64,000 nucleotides of DNA, taken from Acidobacteriota bacterium. GTDB lineage: Bacteria > Acidobacteriota > Terriglobia > Versatilivoradales > Versatilivoraceae. The notes beneath the pieces are model-generated. The model was not told the DNA's origin. It saw only the letters and a list, made by a program, of their open reading frames with translations, and made no database searches. Position numbers and translations under genes: made by a program. Of this stretch, positions 45,401-52,982 are shown piece after piece; the first letter of the stretch is position 1; every line of letters begins with the position of its first letter. The stretch is taken from positions 1 to 64,000 of the forward strand of contig JAJDUG010000002.1 in the NCBI GenBank assembly GCA_022826755.1. Direction: 5' to 3'.

Positions 45401-48400
45401 CCGGGAGGGCCCCGGCGCATCGCCGCATGAGCCCGATCTCGTTGGAACCGTGCGGGTAACGTGCGATCATGCCGGTCGCATGCTCCTCGGGACCCGGCGG
45501 CATGGCTTCCGGCAACCGATCCTCCGCCCCGACCGCCACCACGAAGCCCTCGCCCGCCGCCTCCAACACGCCCGACCGGGACACGATTTCGAGCATCCGG
45601 CGGAACAGGCGCGAGTGGTCCGGCAAAACCTCCAGGTCCTTCCGCAAGCCCTCGGCGTCCACGGCGGCGCCTGCCCTGCGCCGCCAACCCAGCTTTTCCA
45701 GGGCCGAAAGCGCATGGCACCAAGCCAACCGCTCCAGGTCGGCTTGCAGTGCAGCCTCTTCTTCGACTCCGACCCCTTCGTCGGCCAGGTACCGGGAGAA
45801 TGGCTTCGAGCGGGGGGCCATGTCCGAGGGGCTTGGGAGGAAATCGGCGGACGGCATTCCCGGCGCCAGGAGGCCGTCCCGCCACACCACCTCGTACAGG
45901 AGCTCGTCCACCCCTTCCACGGCCGAGAGCAGCGCTTCCCGGGTGGCCCGCTTCACCGTGTATCCATCCAGCCGGCCCAGCAGGGTCCCGCTCGGGTCGT
46001 AGATGCGGAGGTCCCCGGTAAGGACCTCGGGTAGCTCGGACCCCGCATCCGGCGCCGGAGTCCGCCCGTTCCCCGCCATGCGGGCGTGGCAGACAACCCG
46101 CTCCGGCAGCGCCCCCTTGAGCCACAGCCGTTCCCAACCGAAAGGCAGGTAGGTGACCCCCTCCCGGATCCCAGCCGTGTCGCGCGCCGCGGCCATGACC
46201 TGGAAACAACCGTCGAGCAGGAGAGGATGGACATCGAGCCCACCGGGGCCGATGCCTGCCGGAAGAGCCATCTCGCCAAGCGCCTCGCCCGCCCCGGACC
46301 AGACCGCTTCCAGCCCGCGGAACGAAGGGCCGAGATCGATTCCGACCTCGGCCTTGGCCCGGTAAAGGGCAACCACGTCCCGCGGCGACAGCCCGGTCTT
46401 GAGGCCTTCCAAATCCTCCCGCGGTTCGGCCGGGAGGCCGCCGTCGCCCGGCGACACCCGGGCCTCGGCGTGCAGCGTCCATTCGTCTCCGGATTCTCCC
46501 CGGCTGAGGATCCGGATACGGCGTGACGGCTCCTCGCCGGGACCGTCGAGCAGAACCTGCATCTTCCGGCCCCGTTCAGCCGCCCCCTCCCCGGCATCCT
46601 CGTCCGGGAAGATCAGCGGGTTGCGGAACTGCATATCCTCCAACGCGTCCCCTCCGGCGCCCTCTCCGAGGGAAGCCGATACCGCCATAGCCCCGTAGAG
46701 CGCACCCGGCGCCACCAGCCTGCCGAACACCCGGTGGTCCTCCAGCCAATCCGGGTCCGAGGGAAACACCTCCGTATCGAACGCAACCTCCCCGCTGGCC
46801 GATTCGTGCCGTTCCCCCAGCAGCGGATGGCCGATGCCGGTCCGCTGTCGCTTCCGTCCTTCGACCCAGTGCCGCCGGCGCTGGAAGGGATATTCCGGCA
46901 GCGAGATGCGGCGCCGGGTCTCGCCGGCGAACAACCCCTCGAAGGAAACCGGAAGACCCGCCTCGTAGGCGCTTGCGACCGCGGCCGTGAAGGCGCGGTC
47001 GGCTTCCGCCTGCGACACCCTGGTCGAGGGGCGCAGCAGGCTCGACAGCGCAACCGGCGGCCCACTGCCGTCTGCCGAGTTCGGCCAGGCCAGGGTCGCC
47101 ATCGAACCCAGCACCGCGTGCGGACCCAGTTCAAGGATCAGATCGACACCCAGACCCGCCAGCGTCTCCATGCATTGACGGAACGCCACCGGCTCCCGCG
47201 TATGCCTGCGCCAGTAGGCGGCATCCAGCCGCCCATCCGATTCCAGCACATCCCCGGTTACATTGCTCACCAGCGTAAGAGCCGGCGCCGGGAGTTCGAG
47301 CCGTTCGCAGGTGGCATCCAGCTCGTCCAGCATGGGCTCTACCAGGGCGCTGTGAAAGGCGTGCTCGGTCCGCAGGCGGTTGACCCGAATGTCCCGTGCA
47401 AGGAAACGCTCCGAGATGGCCGCGACCTCTTCTTCTGAGCCGCTCACCACCTGGTGGGCTCCGTTGTAGGCCGCCAGGCTCAGACCCACCCCATTGGAGG
47501 CCTCGTTCAGCTCGCGAACCGCCGCTTCCACCTGCGTCGCCGGCGCAAAGACCGCGGCCATGGCTCCTCTTGGCAGCTTTGCCGTCAGTTCGCCCCTGGC
47601 CGCGGCAAACCGCACCCCTTCCTCCAGGCCGAACACCCCCGCCGCCTGGGCCGCGGCAAGTTCCCCCAGGCTGTGCCCGAGCACGACACCGGGACGGACG
47701 CCCAGGCTCGACCACAGCGCCGTGAGGGCGCACTCCAGCGCGAAAACGGCCGGCTGCGTCCAGGCCTGGTCGGACAAGTCGGCCCCCGACCCGTTCCGTC
47801 CGAACATCACATCCAGCAGCGAGATTCCGCGGTCCTGGCGCAGCACGGAGTCACAGCGGTCCAGCACGGCCCGCGCCACCGGCTCGCTCTGGTACAGCTT
47901 CTCGCCCATGCCGACCCAATGGCTGCCCTGCCCGGTATAGACAAAGGCCACCTTGGACGGCGCCGGCGGCGCCGGCCCGGCGCCCGACGAGGCAAGCGCG
48001 CTCAGTCCGGCGCGCAGGGACTGGGCGTCCCGGAACACCAGGCCTGTCCGGTGCCCAAAGTGACTGCGCCCGACGCCCGCTGTCCAGGCCATGTCCGCAA
48101 GCATGTCCTCTGCGGCGCCAGAGGAAGCCGGTTCGCCCGCGCGCTCGTCGAGCCAGGAGAGATAGCGCCCTGCCAGATCCTTGAGCGCCTGGTCCGACTT
48201 CCCCGACAGCGGCAGGATACGCGTCTCCCGCGCCTGGAGAGCTGCCCCCACCGCGGTCAGATCCGCAAGCGGCTCCGGCATCAGAACCGCAACCCTCCGC
48301 CCGGCGCCGGCAGGCGAGTTCATCCCGTTTCCGGCGGCATCACCGCCCGGGGCGCCGTACCCCTCCACCACCACGTGCGCGTTGGTGCCGGACCATCCGA

Positions 48401-49715
48401 ACCCGCTCATGGCCGCTATCGGGAGCTGATTGCCATGGAGCGGCCAGTCCGCCGGCTCCGAAGCCACCCGCAACGGCAGGCGGTCCCAGTCCACCTCGGG
48501 AGTGGGCTTCCGGAAGTGGAGGTGCCTGGGAATCACTCCCCGCTTCATCGCCAGCATTACCTTGATCAGCGCGGCGACCCCGGCGGCGGACTCCAGGTGG
48601 CCGATATTGGTCTTCACCGAACCGATCAGCAGGGGGCGGTCCATGGCGCGCTCCTTGCCGTAGGCCGCGGCCGCGGCCTGCAATTCGATGGGGTCCCCCA
48701 CCTCTGTTCCCGTTCCGTGGGCCTCCAGATAATCCACCTCCGAAGGCAGAACCCGCGCACGCGACAACGCCGCCTCGATCACACGCGCCTGGGCCGTCCC
48801 GTTCGGCACGGTCAGCCCGGGGCTGGCTCCATCCTGGTTGACTGCCGAGCCGCGGATCACTCCCCAGATCCGGTCTGCGTCCGCCTCTGCTTCCTCGAGC
48901 CGCTTCAGGACCACGATTCCACAGCCTTCGCCCCGCACGTAACCGTCCGCGGCGGCGTCGAAGGTCTTGCAGCGCCCGTCCGGCGCCAGCATCCCGGCCT
49001 TCGCGCGCAGTTCCGAAAGCCGTCCCGACAGGATCAGGTGCACGCCTCCGGCCAGTGCCAGATCCGCCTCCCCCCGCTGCAGTGCCGACACCGCCTGGTG
49101 TATAGCGACCAGCGATGACGAGCAGGCGGTGTCGAGCGCCATCGCCGGTCCCTCCAGACCCAGAGCGAAGGCGACCCGTCCAATGGCCGTGTTGAAGGAA
49201 GTTCCGCTGACGGCATAAAGGCTGGCGGCAGGCTCGGTAATCTCCTTTCCGCCCAGGATCAGGCTACGGTAATCGTGATTGCTGATCCCCGCATACACCC
49301 CGGTGCGACTTCCCCTCAAGCCGTCCGGGTCCATTCCCGCGTCCTCCAGAGCCCGCCAACTGGTCTCCAGCATCATCCGCTGCTGCGGGTCCAGCAGGTC
49401 AGCCTCGACCGGGGAGATCCGAAAGAAGGCTGCGTCGAACAGGTCGATCCTGTCCAGGTAACCCCCGAACCGGCAAGCCTCCCTCTGAACTTCGGCGTCC
49501 GGAAACAGCTCTCCCACCCGACCCACCCCGGAACCCGGGACTCCTTCCGTCACAGCGTTCTCACCAGCCGCCAGCAGGCGCCAGAAGGCCGCAAGGTCCT
49601 CCGCGCCGGGGAACCGGCACGCCATCCCCACCACGGCGATCGGCTCTGCCGCCCGGACCGTCTCCACCCCATGTGCTCGATTCTCAACCGGGTGCGGGGA
49701 TCGATTGCTTCCCAT
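39429..49715 (-). CDS. Type I polyketide synthase: KS-AT-DH-cMT-psiKR-ER-KR-ACP-KS-AT(inactive)
   Basis: A 3428-residue enzyme, ATG at 49715 with AGAGGAG 7 nt upstream. Domains (residues): KS1 24-455 (Cys 198 in DTACSS, His 333, His 373); AT1 588-905 (GHSLGE, Ser 682; HAFH 785-788, malonyl-type); DH 962-1255 (HRVFGRLVAP, His 994; Asp 1168); cMT about 1465-1655 (VLEVGAGIGSAT); structural psiKR about 1680-1890; ER 1905-2215 (AAAGGVGLAAVQ); KR 2224-2400 (TGGLGGIG; His 2371 at the catalytic Tyr position); ACP 2500-2575 (GIDSL, Ser 2534); KS2 2602-3020 (ELNCAASL, Cys 2765; His 2900, His 2940); AT2 3148-3425. AT2 has GHGVGE instead of GHSxGE and lacks about 90 residues including the HAFH region. 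There is no thioesterase. It should extend with malonyl-CoA, C-methylate and fully reduce, suggesting a methyl-branched fatty-acid-like product. Confidence 0.93.
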   Translation of the reverse strand: MGSNRSPHPVENRAHGVETVRAAEPIAVVGMACRFPGAEDLAAFWRLLAAGENAVTEGVPGSGVGRVGELFPDAEVQREACRFGGYLDRIDLFDAAFFRISPVEADLLDPQQRMMLETSWRALEDAGMDPDGLRGSRTGVYAGISNHDYRSLILGGKEITEPAASLYAVSGTSFNTAIGRVAFALGLEGPAMALDTACSSSLVAIHQAVSALQRGEADLALAGGVHLILSGRLSELRAKAGMLAPDGRCKTFDAAADGYVRGEGCGIVVLKRLEEAEADADRIWGVIRGSAVNQDGASPGLTVPNGTAQARVIEAALSRARVLPSEVDYLEAHGTGTEVGDPIELQAAAAAYGKERAMDRPLLIGSVKTNIGHLESAAGVAALIKVMLAMKRGVIPRHLHFRKPTPEVDWDRLPLRVASEPADWPLHGNQLPIAAMSGFGWSGTNAHVVVEGYGAPGGDAAGNGMNSPAGAGRRVAVLMPEPLADLTAVGAALQARETRILPLSGKSDQALKDLAGRYLSWLDERAGEPASSGAAEDMLADMAWTAGVGRSHFGHRTGLVFRDAQSLRAGLSALASSGAGPAPPAPSKVAFVYTGQGSHWVGMGEKLYQSEPVARAVLDRCDSVLRQDRGISLLDVMFGRNGSGADLSDQAWTQPAVFALECALTALWSSLGVRPGVVLGHSLGELAAAQAAGVFGLEEGVRFAAARGELTAKLPRGAMAAVFAPATQVEAAVRELNEASNGVGLSLAAYNGAHQVVSGSEEEVAAISERFLARDIRVNRLRTEHAFHSALVEPMLDELDATCERLELPAPALTLVSNVTGDVLESDGRLDAAYWRRHTREPVAFRQCMETLAGLGVDLILELGPHAVLGSMATLAWPNSADGSGPPVALSSLLRPSTRVSQAEADRAFTAAVASAYEAGLPVSFEGLFAGETRRRISLPEYPFQRRRHWVEGRKRQRTGIGHPLLGERHESASGEVAFDTEVFPSDPDWLEDHRVFGRLVAPGALYGAMAVSASLGEGAGGDALEDMQFRNPLIFPDEDAGEGAAERGRKMQVLLDGPGEEPSRRIRILSRGESGDEWTLHAEARVSPGDGGLPAEPREDLEGLKTGLSPRDVVALYRAKAEVGIDLGPSFRGLEAVWSGAGEALGEMALPAGIGPGGLDVHPLLLDGCFQVMAAARDTAGIREGVTYLPFGWERLWLKGALPERVVCHARMAGNGRTPAPDAGSELPEVLTGDLRIYDPSGTLLGRLDGYTVKRATREALLSAVEGVDELLYEVVWRDGLLAPGMPSADFLPSPSDMAPRSKPFSRYLADEGVGVEEEAALQADLERLAWCHALSALEKLGWRRRAGAAVDAEGLRKDLEVLPDHSRLFRRMLEIVSRSGVLEAAGEGFVVAVGAEDRLPEAMPPGPEEHATGMIARYPHGSNEIGLMRRCAGALPEVLRGREDPLSLLFGDAEPQAGDLYRKAAVWRAANLMLGEVVQTLAAGLPAGRRLRVLEVGAGIGSATECVLPGLPPGRFDYTYTDISAGFFAEAEGRFSQADVPIEYRVLDIEKEPKAQGFDSHVYDLVIAANVLHATQYLDETLMHCRELLAPSGQLVALENQRGRGWMDLIFGQLDGWWRFADRYRSRHALAGPEVWRRALGDVGFGDVRILGVDESESAGLPDRGVIVAQGPVEVILPPAAWVLAADRGGVAAALAAQLAERNQTVVLAGEESAGQLETAEGATGVVRRAVEMDRRESWRSLLERLPGDLPLGGIVHLAGLDGQAARATAQEMREDSGRAAASALALTQGVIDADLTPAKGMWLVTRGAQVLERERAGQLAGAPLWGFGRVVAREAAQLNPKMIDLDPEERESPADLVEELLFPDPETQVAYRGGRRRVARLVRGRARLALPEGSDWHLAPDAGGALGELQVRPLPPRSLEPREVRVAVEARGLNFLDVFRAMGLVGEGPLGEEMCGRIIEVGSETSTVSVGDRVVGLAFGTFGPEVVTREELVAPAPSGIPVAALATMPTAFVTAALSFDLAGLRPGDRVLIHAAAGGVGLAAVQLAQAAGAEVFATASAPKRAYLRSLGVAHLFDSRQTSFGKEILEATAGAGVEVVVNSLTGPGFIEASLSCLARGGRFVELARRDILSEEEMAAARPDVAYSILELDVLKEKDPARPGAALRKVMERLGAGELKPLIHSRWPLAESGAAMEFMRDARHIGKIVLTAPSLVEGRLRPDRTYLVTGGLGGIGCALAGWLAERGAGAIVLNGRRSPDAAAEEAIGALKDRGVKVRVELADVTDAEAVDGMLERIKEELPPLGGVIHSVGVLADASLANQSWERFEQVIWPKVLGAWHLHRATADCDLDLFVLFSSVAGILGNPGQANHAAANTFLDQLAAHRRALGLPGQAIAWGAWSGLGEAEEQRGRIARRREAAGTGWFSPEQGFRVLDRLLREDPATAVVLAADWSLFGEAVEGRPSLFEDLLPAAGDDSADSAGAPEDLLARLGRAPAAARQELLVSFLQQEVQAVLRLPSAPESAVGFFDLGIDSLMAVELRNRLNRAFAGEYVAPNTLVFDYPNIAALAGHLVEALGEVGGAPAPQDKPEPESRPAVGSEDDGIAIVGMACRFPGAPDLAAFWRQLEAGADALTDGRWNSGSGSAAELSGEYAPYRRGGFVEGIDEFDSRFFRIAPIEARGMDPQQRMLLETSWQALEDAGIDAEGLRGSRTGVYAGVAASEYRDLMMTSNRTVSYLGTAGSMTVGRVAFVLGLEGPTVPVELNCAASLVAAHQAVMGLRQGEVDLALVGGVNAVLSPGLTREMAELGMLSREGRCKTFDAAADGFVRGEGCGMVVLKRLREAEADGDRIWGVIRGSAVNQNGATAGPTVPNGPAQERVIEEALSRAGVPPSEVDYLEAHGAGSALGDPIEVQAAAAVYGRGREADRPLLIGSVKTNIGHLETAAGVAGLIKAVLAMKRGLIPRQLHFRDPNPHLDWERFPVRVTSESTDWPLRADRQPRAAVSAFGVSGTNAHVVLEGYEADSGASSEGFLPAGSARPVAVSMPEPLADLPLSGEEFRTRETRLLPLSGKSYAALRELAGCYLSWLDERGEELAGAAEQPLLADLAWTAGVGRSHFGYRAGVVFHDAASLRDGLKALADERPEPAAAKVAFACTGEGSQWVGMGQALYQREPVVRAVLDRCDAMLQEERGASLLEAMFGRSGSEGALDAPTWAQPAIYALECALAALWSSVGIRPGMVVGHGVGELAAAHAAGVFGLEEGLRLAAALSEERHPEGISVAPPFLALVSSATGRVMEPGEAPDQGYWQRQSHETAAFDQCAETLADRGAQVVVEVGPQAVLGPMVASAWPESAGGISAPVVLSSLRRESQGDHEFVKAVAGAYEAGLGVSFAGLFAGETRRRISLPGYPFQRRRHWIDAPKQMTSSSAG

Positions 49716-49755
49716 TTGTGGACTCCTCTATCCCGAGATCACCGGCCTCCACTCA

Positions 49756-49780
49756 AATGCGGTAGGCCAACCGCATTATA
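49756..49780 (-). promoter_or_regulatory. PKS promoter -10 with overlapping inverted repeat
   Basis: On the minus strand TATAAT (49780-49775) lies 60 bp before the PKS start. A perfect inverted repeat with 8-bp arms and a 6-bp loop (AATGCGGT / ACCGCATT, 49756-49777) overlaps its downstream end, covering the expected transcript start. This is the position of a repressor operator. The -35 is weak (TACTAT-like at 17 bp). No regulator gene is adjacent. Confidence 0.5.
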
Positions 49781-49839
49781 CACGGCAGGTACAGGCAATA
49801 GTACCCTCGACCGACCCGAGACGGCAGCCATCCCTCTCC

Positions 49840-51516
49840 CTACTCCACTTCCCTGTAAAGCAGCACCGAACCTGAGGCGGCTTGCTGGAGCTGCAGTCGG
49901 ATGCGGGCCGCGAAGTCGTCCAGCACCGCCCGGGTCAGGAAGCGGGCGCCTGCGCCCGCGATCAGCGTCACCACGGCAACCGCGGCCACCGAGCGGAACA
50001 GGAAGTACTGGACCCCGACCGCGACCCCCACGACCAGGAAGAAGGCCAGCATCAGCACCAGGTCCGCCGCACCGCGGGTCGGCAACGCTTGCTTGCCGAA
50101 GGGCACACCTTCGATCAGCCTCACTCCCACACCCAGATAGAGAGACGCCACGGCCATGCTGAAAGCGACAAAGAGCAAGGCGTCCCGCATCGGCCAGAAC
50201 CAAGCCAGCACCGGCAGCGCCAGGAGGTTGGGAACAACCGCCAGCCAATGCCACAGCGCCGCATGGATTCCTCCCGCGAAGGGGCGGAAAGAAGACTCGG
50301 GAGCGCTGAAGAACCAGGCGATGGCTTTGAAGTCATTGCCATAGGCCAGAAACCGGCAGGTCATGAGAATCGCCAGTCCGAGCACGTGAGGCAGTAAGTG
50401 GGTGAAGGCGAATCCCGGCCCGAAGGGAGAGGCCAACCCGGCGCGGGCCAACACGACGCACAAGAAAAGGATCGGGAAAGCAAGGCGGGTGGCTGCTTCT
50501 CTGCGGAACTGCCAGTCCCGGAGCATCAGGCAACGCAGATATTCGAAGCCCGCGCGGCCGGCCTGGCCGACGGCAACCCGGGCGACCCAGGGGCCCACCG
50601 CCGATCCTTTGCGCTTGAGCTTACGGATCCCGCGGCCGGAGTGCATCAGGCCCGAGACACGGATCAGGTGGTCCACCGAAAGAGCGCGCAGCCCCTGGAG
50701 GACAACGACCAACCCGACCGCAGTGCCCGCCGCCCCCAGCAACACCGGGAATCCGTCCGGCAGGGCGTCGGCTGCAGCCGGCCACCCCTGGAACAGCTCG
50801 ACCGAACCCGCCCAATCCACGAAATCCTGCCACAACCGGATCAGCATCTGGAATCCGAACAGGAGTAGCATGGGGACCACCTGCATCAGGCCGGCAGCCG
50901 CCTTGAGGCGCCGCACCGGAACGAAGCGAATCAGCCAGCCGAACAGGCTGCAGCAGAGCAGGCCGACCACCGTCCCCACTCCCAGGGCAATCAGTAAGTG
51001 TTCCAGGGGATAGAACAACCAACGACTCCCCTCCCCGTGAGGAAGAGAGAGACCGACCAGCGCCGGCACTGTGTTGACTCCCGCCACCACGTAGACCACC
51101 GCCTTGACCAGATGGGTCAGCTTGGCGGCCGACCAGGTGGCTCCGTTGACGGGCTGCTGGGCCAGAATCAGCCCTTCGACGGGGTTGACCAGGTTCTCGG
51201 CCACTACGGGGATCAGGACCACTATGAGATTCAAAAAAGTAATGCCGACAAATACGAGGAGGTACCACCAGGGATCGGTACCGGTGAAGGCCATTACCAG
51301 GCTCATAAGGCCAGCCAGGAAGAACCAGAAGGTCACAAGGACCCGCAGGGAGTAGTCCTGGTTGCCCACCTGGGCCACTTCGCCCCGGTTGCCCAGCGTC
51401 CGGAACAGATCGACCAGGAGCCAGTAGCTGCGGGGCTGGATGCCGCAGCCTTCCAGCAGCCGGGTAAAGGCCCTGCCGCGAAGCCAGCGCCTTGCGATCG
51501 AACCGAGGACCCTCAT
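49840..51516 (-). CDS. ABC transporter permease-like membrane protein
   Basis: A 558-residue protein with about 12 hydrophobic segments (for example VLVTFWFFLAGLMSLVMAF, LVFVGITFLNLIVVLIPVV, LPVLAWFWPM), no periplasmic binding domain and no ATPase motif. Its start overlaps the ABC ATPase stop (51513-51516, ATGA), so it is the membrane half of an export-type ABC system. The family is poorly characterised. Its stop lies 124 bp before the PKS start, with a separate promoter between. A role in exporting or placing the PKS product is possible, but the pair could be unrelated. Confidence 0.75.
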   Translation of the reverse strand: MRVLGSIARRWLRGRAFTRLLEGCGIQPRSYWLLVDLFRTLGNRGEVAQVGNQDYSLRVLVTFWFFLAGLMSLVMAFTGTDPWWYLLVFVGITFLNLIVVLIPVVAENLVNPVEGLILAQQPVNGATWSAAKLTHLVKAVVYVVAGVNTVPALVGLSLPHGEGSRWLFYPLEHLLIALGVGTVVGLLCCSLFGWLIRFVPVRRLKAAAGLMQVVPMLLLFGFQMLIRLWQDFVDWAGSVELFQGWPAAADALPDGFPVLLGAAGTAVGLVVVLQGLRALSVDHLIRVSGLMHSGRGIRKLKRKGSAVGPWVARVAVGQAGRAGFEYLRCLMLRDWQFRREAATRLAFPILFLCVVLARAGLASPFGPGFAFTHLLPHVLGLAILMTCRFLAYGNDFKAIAWFFSAPESSFRPFAGGIHAALWHWLAVVPNLLALPVLAWFWPMRDALLFVAFSMAVASLYLGVGVRLIEGVPFGKQALPTRGAADLVLMLAFFLVVGVAVGVQYFLFRSVAAVAVVTLIAGAGARFLTRAVLDDFAARIRLQLQQAASGSVLLYREVE

Positions 51517-52313
51517 GACCGCAGACCCTCGATGATTTCGGTGACACCGCTCACGGTTTCCTCGGCCTGGGTCAGTTGCCGGAAGACGTCTTCCAGGCTG
51601 CCCCTCTCGGTGGAGGCCTTCAGCGACTCCAGCGACCCGTCCGCGATGAGACGCCCCTCATGGATGATCAGGGCGCGGTCGCAGACGCGCTCCACCACGT
51701 CCAGGACGTGGGAGCTGTAGAGAATGGTCCTGCCCTCAGCGGCCAGGGCGGCCACCAGGTCCCGGACCATGAGCCCGGTGTTGACGTCCAGCCCCGAGAG
51801 TGGCTCGTCCAGCATCACCAGCTCGGGATTGTGCAACAGGGCCGCGCTCAGCAGCACCTTCTGCCGCATGCCCTTCGAGTAACCGTCCAGCCGGCGCCGG
51901 CGCTCCCCGTCCAGGTCGAAGTGCTTGAGGAAGAGGTCAATGCGAGCCTGAAGGGTCGGCTCGGGGACTTCCTGAAGGCGGCCCATCAGCTCCAGGAACT
52001 CCTGCCCCGTCAGGCTCTCGAACAGCGCGGCCGCCTCCGGCACATAGCCGATGCGCTTCTTGGCCTCCACCGCCTCTCCCGGCATGGAAAAACCGGCGAC
52101 CCGAACCGATCCTCCGCCCGGAGGCAGGATGCCCGTCAAGACCTTGATGGTGGTGCTCTTGCCGGCCCCGTTGGGACCCAGCAGCCCCACCACCTCGCCC
52201 CTCCCCAGGGTAAAGGAAATCCCGTGCAGCACCTGCCGGCTGGCATAGCTGAAGGTCAGCCCCTCCACGGTCACGACAGAATCAGAACGACTGGCTTCAC
52301 TGAAGGGAGGCAT
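51513..52313 (-). CDS. ABC transporter ATP-binding protein
   Basis: A 266-residue ABC ATPase of the CcmA/NatA type. Walker A GPNGAGKST is at residues 46-54, the Q-loop region reads IGYVPEAAALFESL, the signature is YSKGMRQKV, Walker B is ELVMLDEPLSGLD, and the switch His is in ILYSSHVLDVVE. It powers the membrane protein encoded immediately downstream, with which it shares an ATGA overlap. NatA-type systems export drugs, ions or lipids. The first residues (MPPFSEASRSDS) are outside the domain and the start could be slightly later. Confidence 0.88.
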   Translation of the reverse strand: MPPFSEASRSDSVVTVEGLTFSYASRQVLHGISFTLGRGEVVGLLGPNGAGKSTTIKVLTGILPPGGGSVRVAGFSMPGEAVEAKKRIGYVPEAAALFESLTGQEFLELMGRLQEVPEPTLQARIDLFLKHFDLDGERRRRLDGYSKGMRQKVLLSAALLHNPELVMLDEPLSGLDVNTGLMVRDLVAALAAEGRTILYSSHVLDVVERVCDRALIIHEGRLIADGSLESLKASTERGSLEDVFRQLTQAEETVSGVTEIIEGLRS

Positions 52314-52325
52314 GGCTGTCTATTG

Positions 52326-52481
52326 CAATTCCGATTTGATATCAATAACTTGGAACTGATAGAAGGAGACTTGCTTAAATGAGTCAAGCATCTTGTCCTT
52401 GAATGGGCAGCTTTACACAGGGCCGAATTGAACGAAGTGTGGAGTTCCCAAGAGTTCCGCAAACTACCACCGCTGGCATAG
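52326..52481 (+). pseudogene. DUF4160 remnant (N-terminus lost, in-frame stop)
   Basis: Reading from 52326 gives FDINNLELIEGDLLK, then TGA (52380-52382), then VKHLVLEWAALHRAELNEVW and a stop TAG at 52479-52481. This matches the second half of DUF4160 proteins (FD..tgel.eGdlpkral.LV.eW..LHr.EL..nW). The N-terminal half is missing because the ABC operon begins here. The remnant ends 2 bp before DUF2442, its usual neighbour, so the pair was once intact. Confidence 0.6.
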
Positions 52482-52483
52482 TC

Positions 52484-52732
52484 ATGCTGTGTCCGAAAAT
52501 AAGATCCGTCGAAACCATTGACGATCATACTCTTGTGGTTGAGTTTGATAACGCACAGAAACGCCAATACGACGTGACTCCGTTGTTAGAAAGGGAATTG
52601 TTTGCCCCCCTGAGAACTCCTGCTTTGTTTAAATCGGTTCAGGTGGAGCAAGGTGGTTATGCCGTAGTGTGGAACACGAATATTGATTTGAGTGAATTTG
52701 AAATCTGGAGCAATGGGAAGACCGCGGTCTGA
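52484..52732 (+). CDS. DUF2442 family protein
   Basis: The ATG at 52484 gives 82 residues (CPKIRSVETIDDHTLVVEFD, YDVTPLLERELFAPLRTPAL, YAVVWNTNIDLSEFEIW). This is the DUF2442 pattern, a small protein usually encoded directly after DUF4160 and suspected to form a toxin-antitoxin-like or host-interaction pair. The upstream DUF4160 is broken here, so the gene is likely an orphan on its way out, though its own frame is intact. An earlier start at 52403 would only read through the remnant in another phase. Confidence 0.7.
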   Translation: MLCPKIRSVETIDDHTLVVEFDNAQKRQYDVTPLLERELFAPLRTPALFKSVQVEQGGYAVVWNTNIDLSEFEIWSNGKTAV

Positions 52733-52982
52733 CAAGGCAATCCACGGCCCGCCAGTCTCATTGCACCTCCCTGATCACTGATAATTCTGGCCACTTTCTC
52801 CCATCAGGCCACCCGCCTCACACGTGCCGTCGCCATTCCAGTCCTCCATGTTGTGAAAGGAGCTTGACCTGCTCGTCCCCGCATATAGGCGCCCGCCGCC
52901 GTTCATCCGCCACACTACACCCTCCGCATCGGCTCCCCAATCCATCAGGATGTCCCCGGCGTGTGGGCAAGAGAAGGCGAAG

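Noticed and set aside
39453-49118. Several 500-690-codon plus-strand frames opposite the PKS
   Set aside because: Arise from lack of stop codons antisense to GC-rich PKS codons; composition is R/H/P/Q-rich and no domain is visible.
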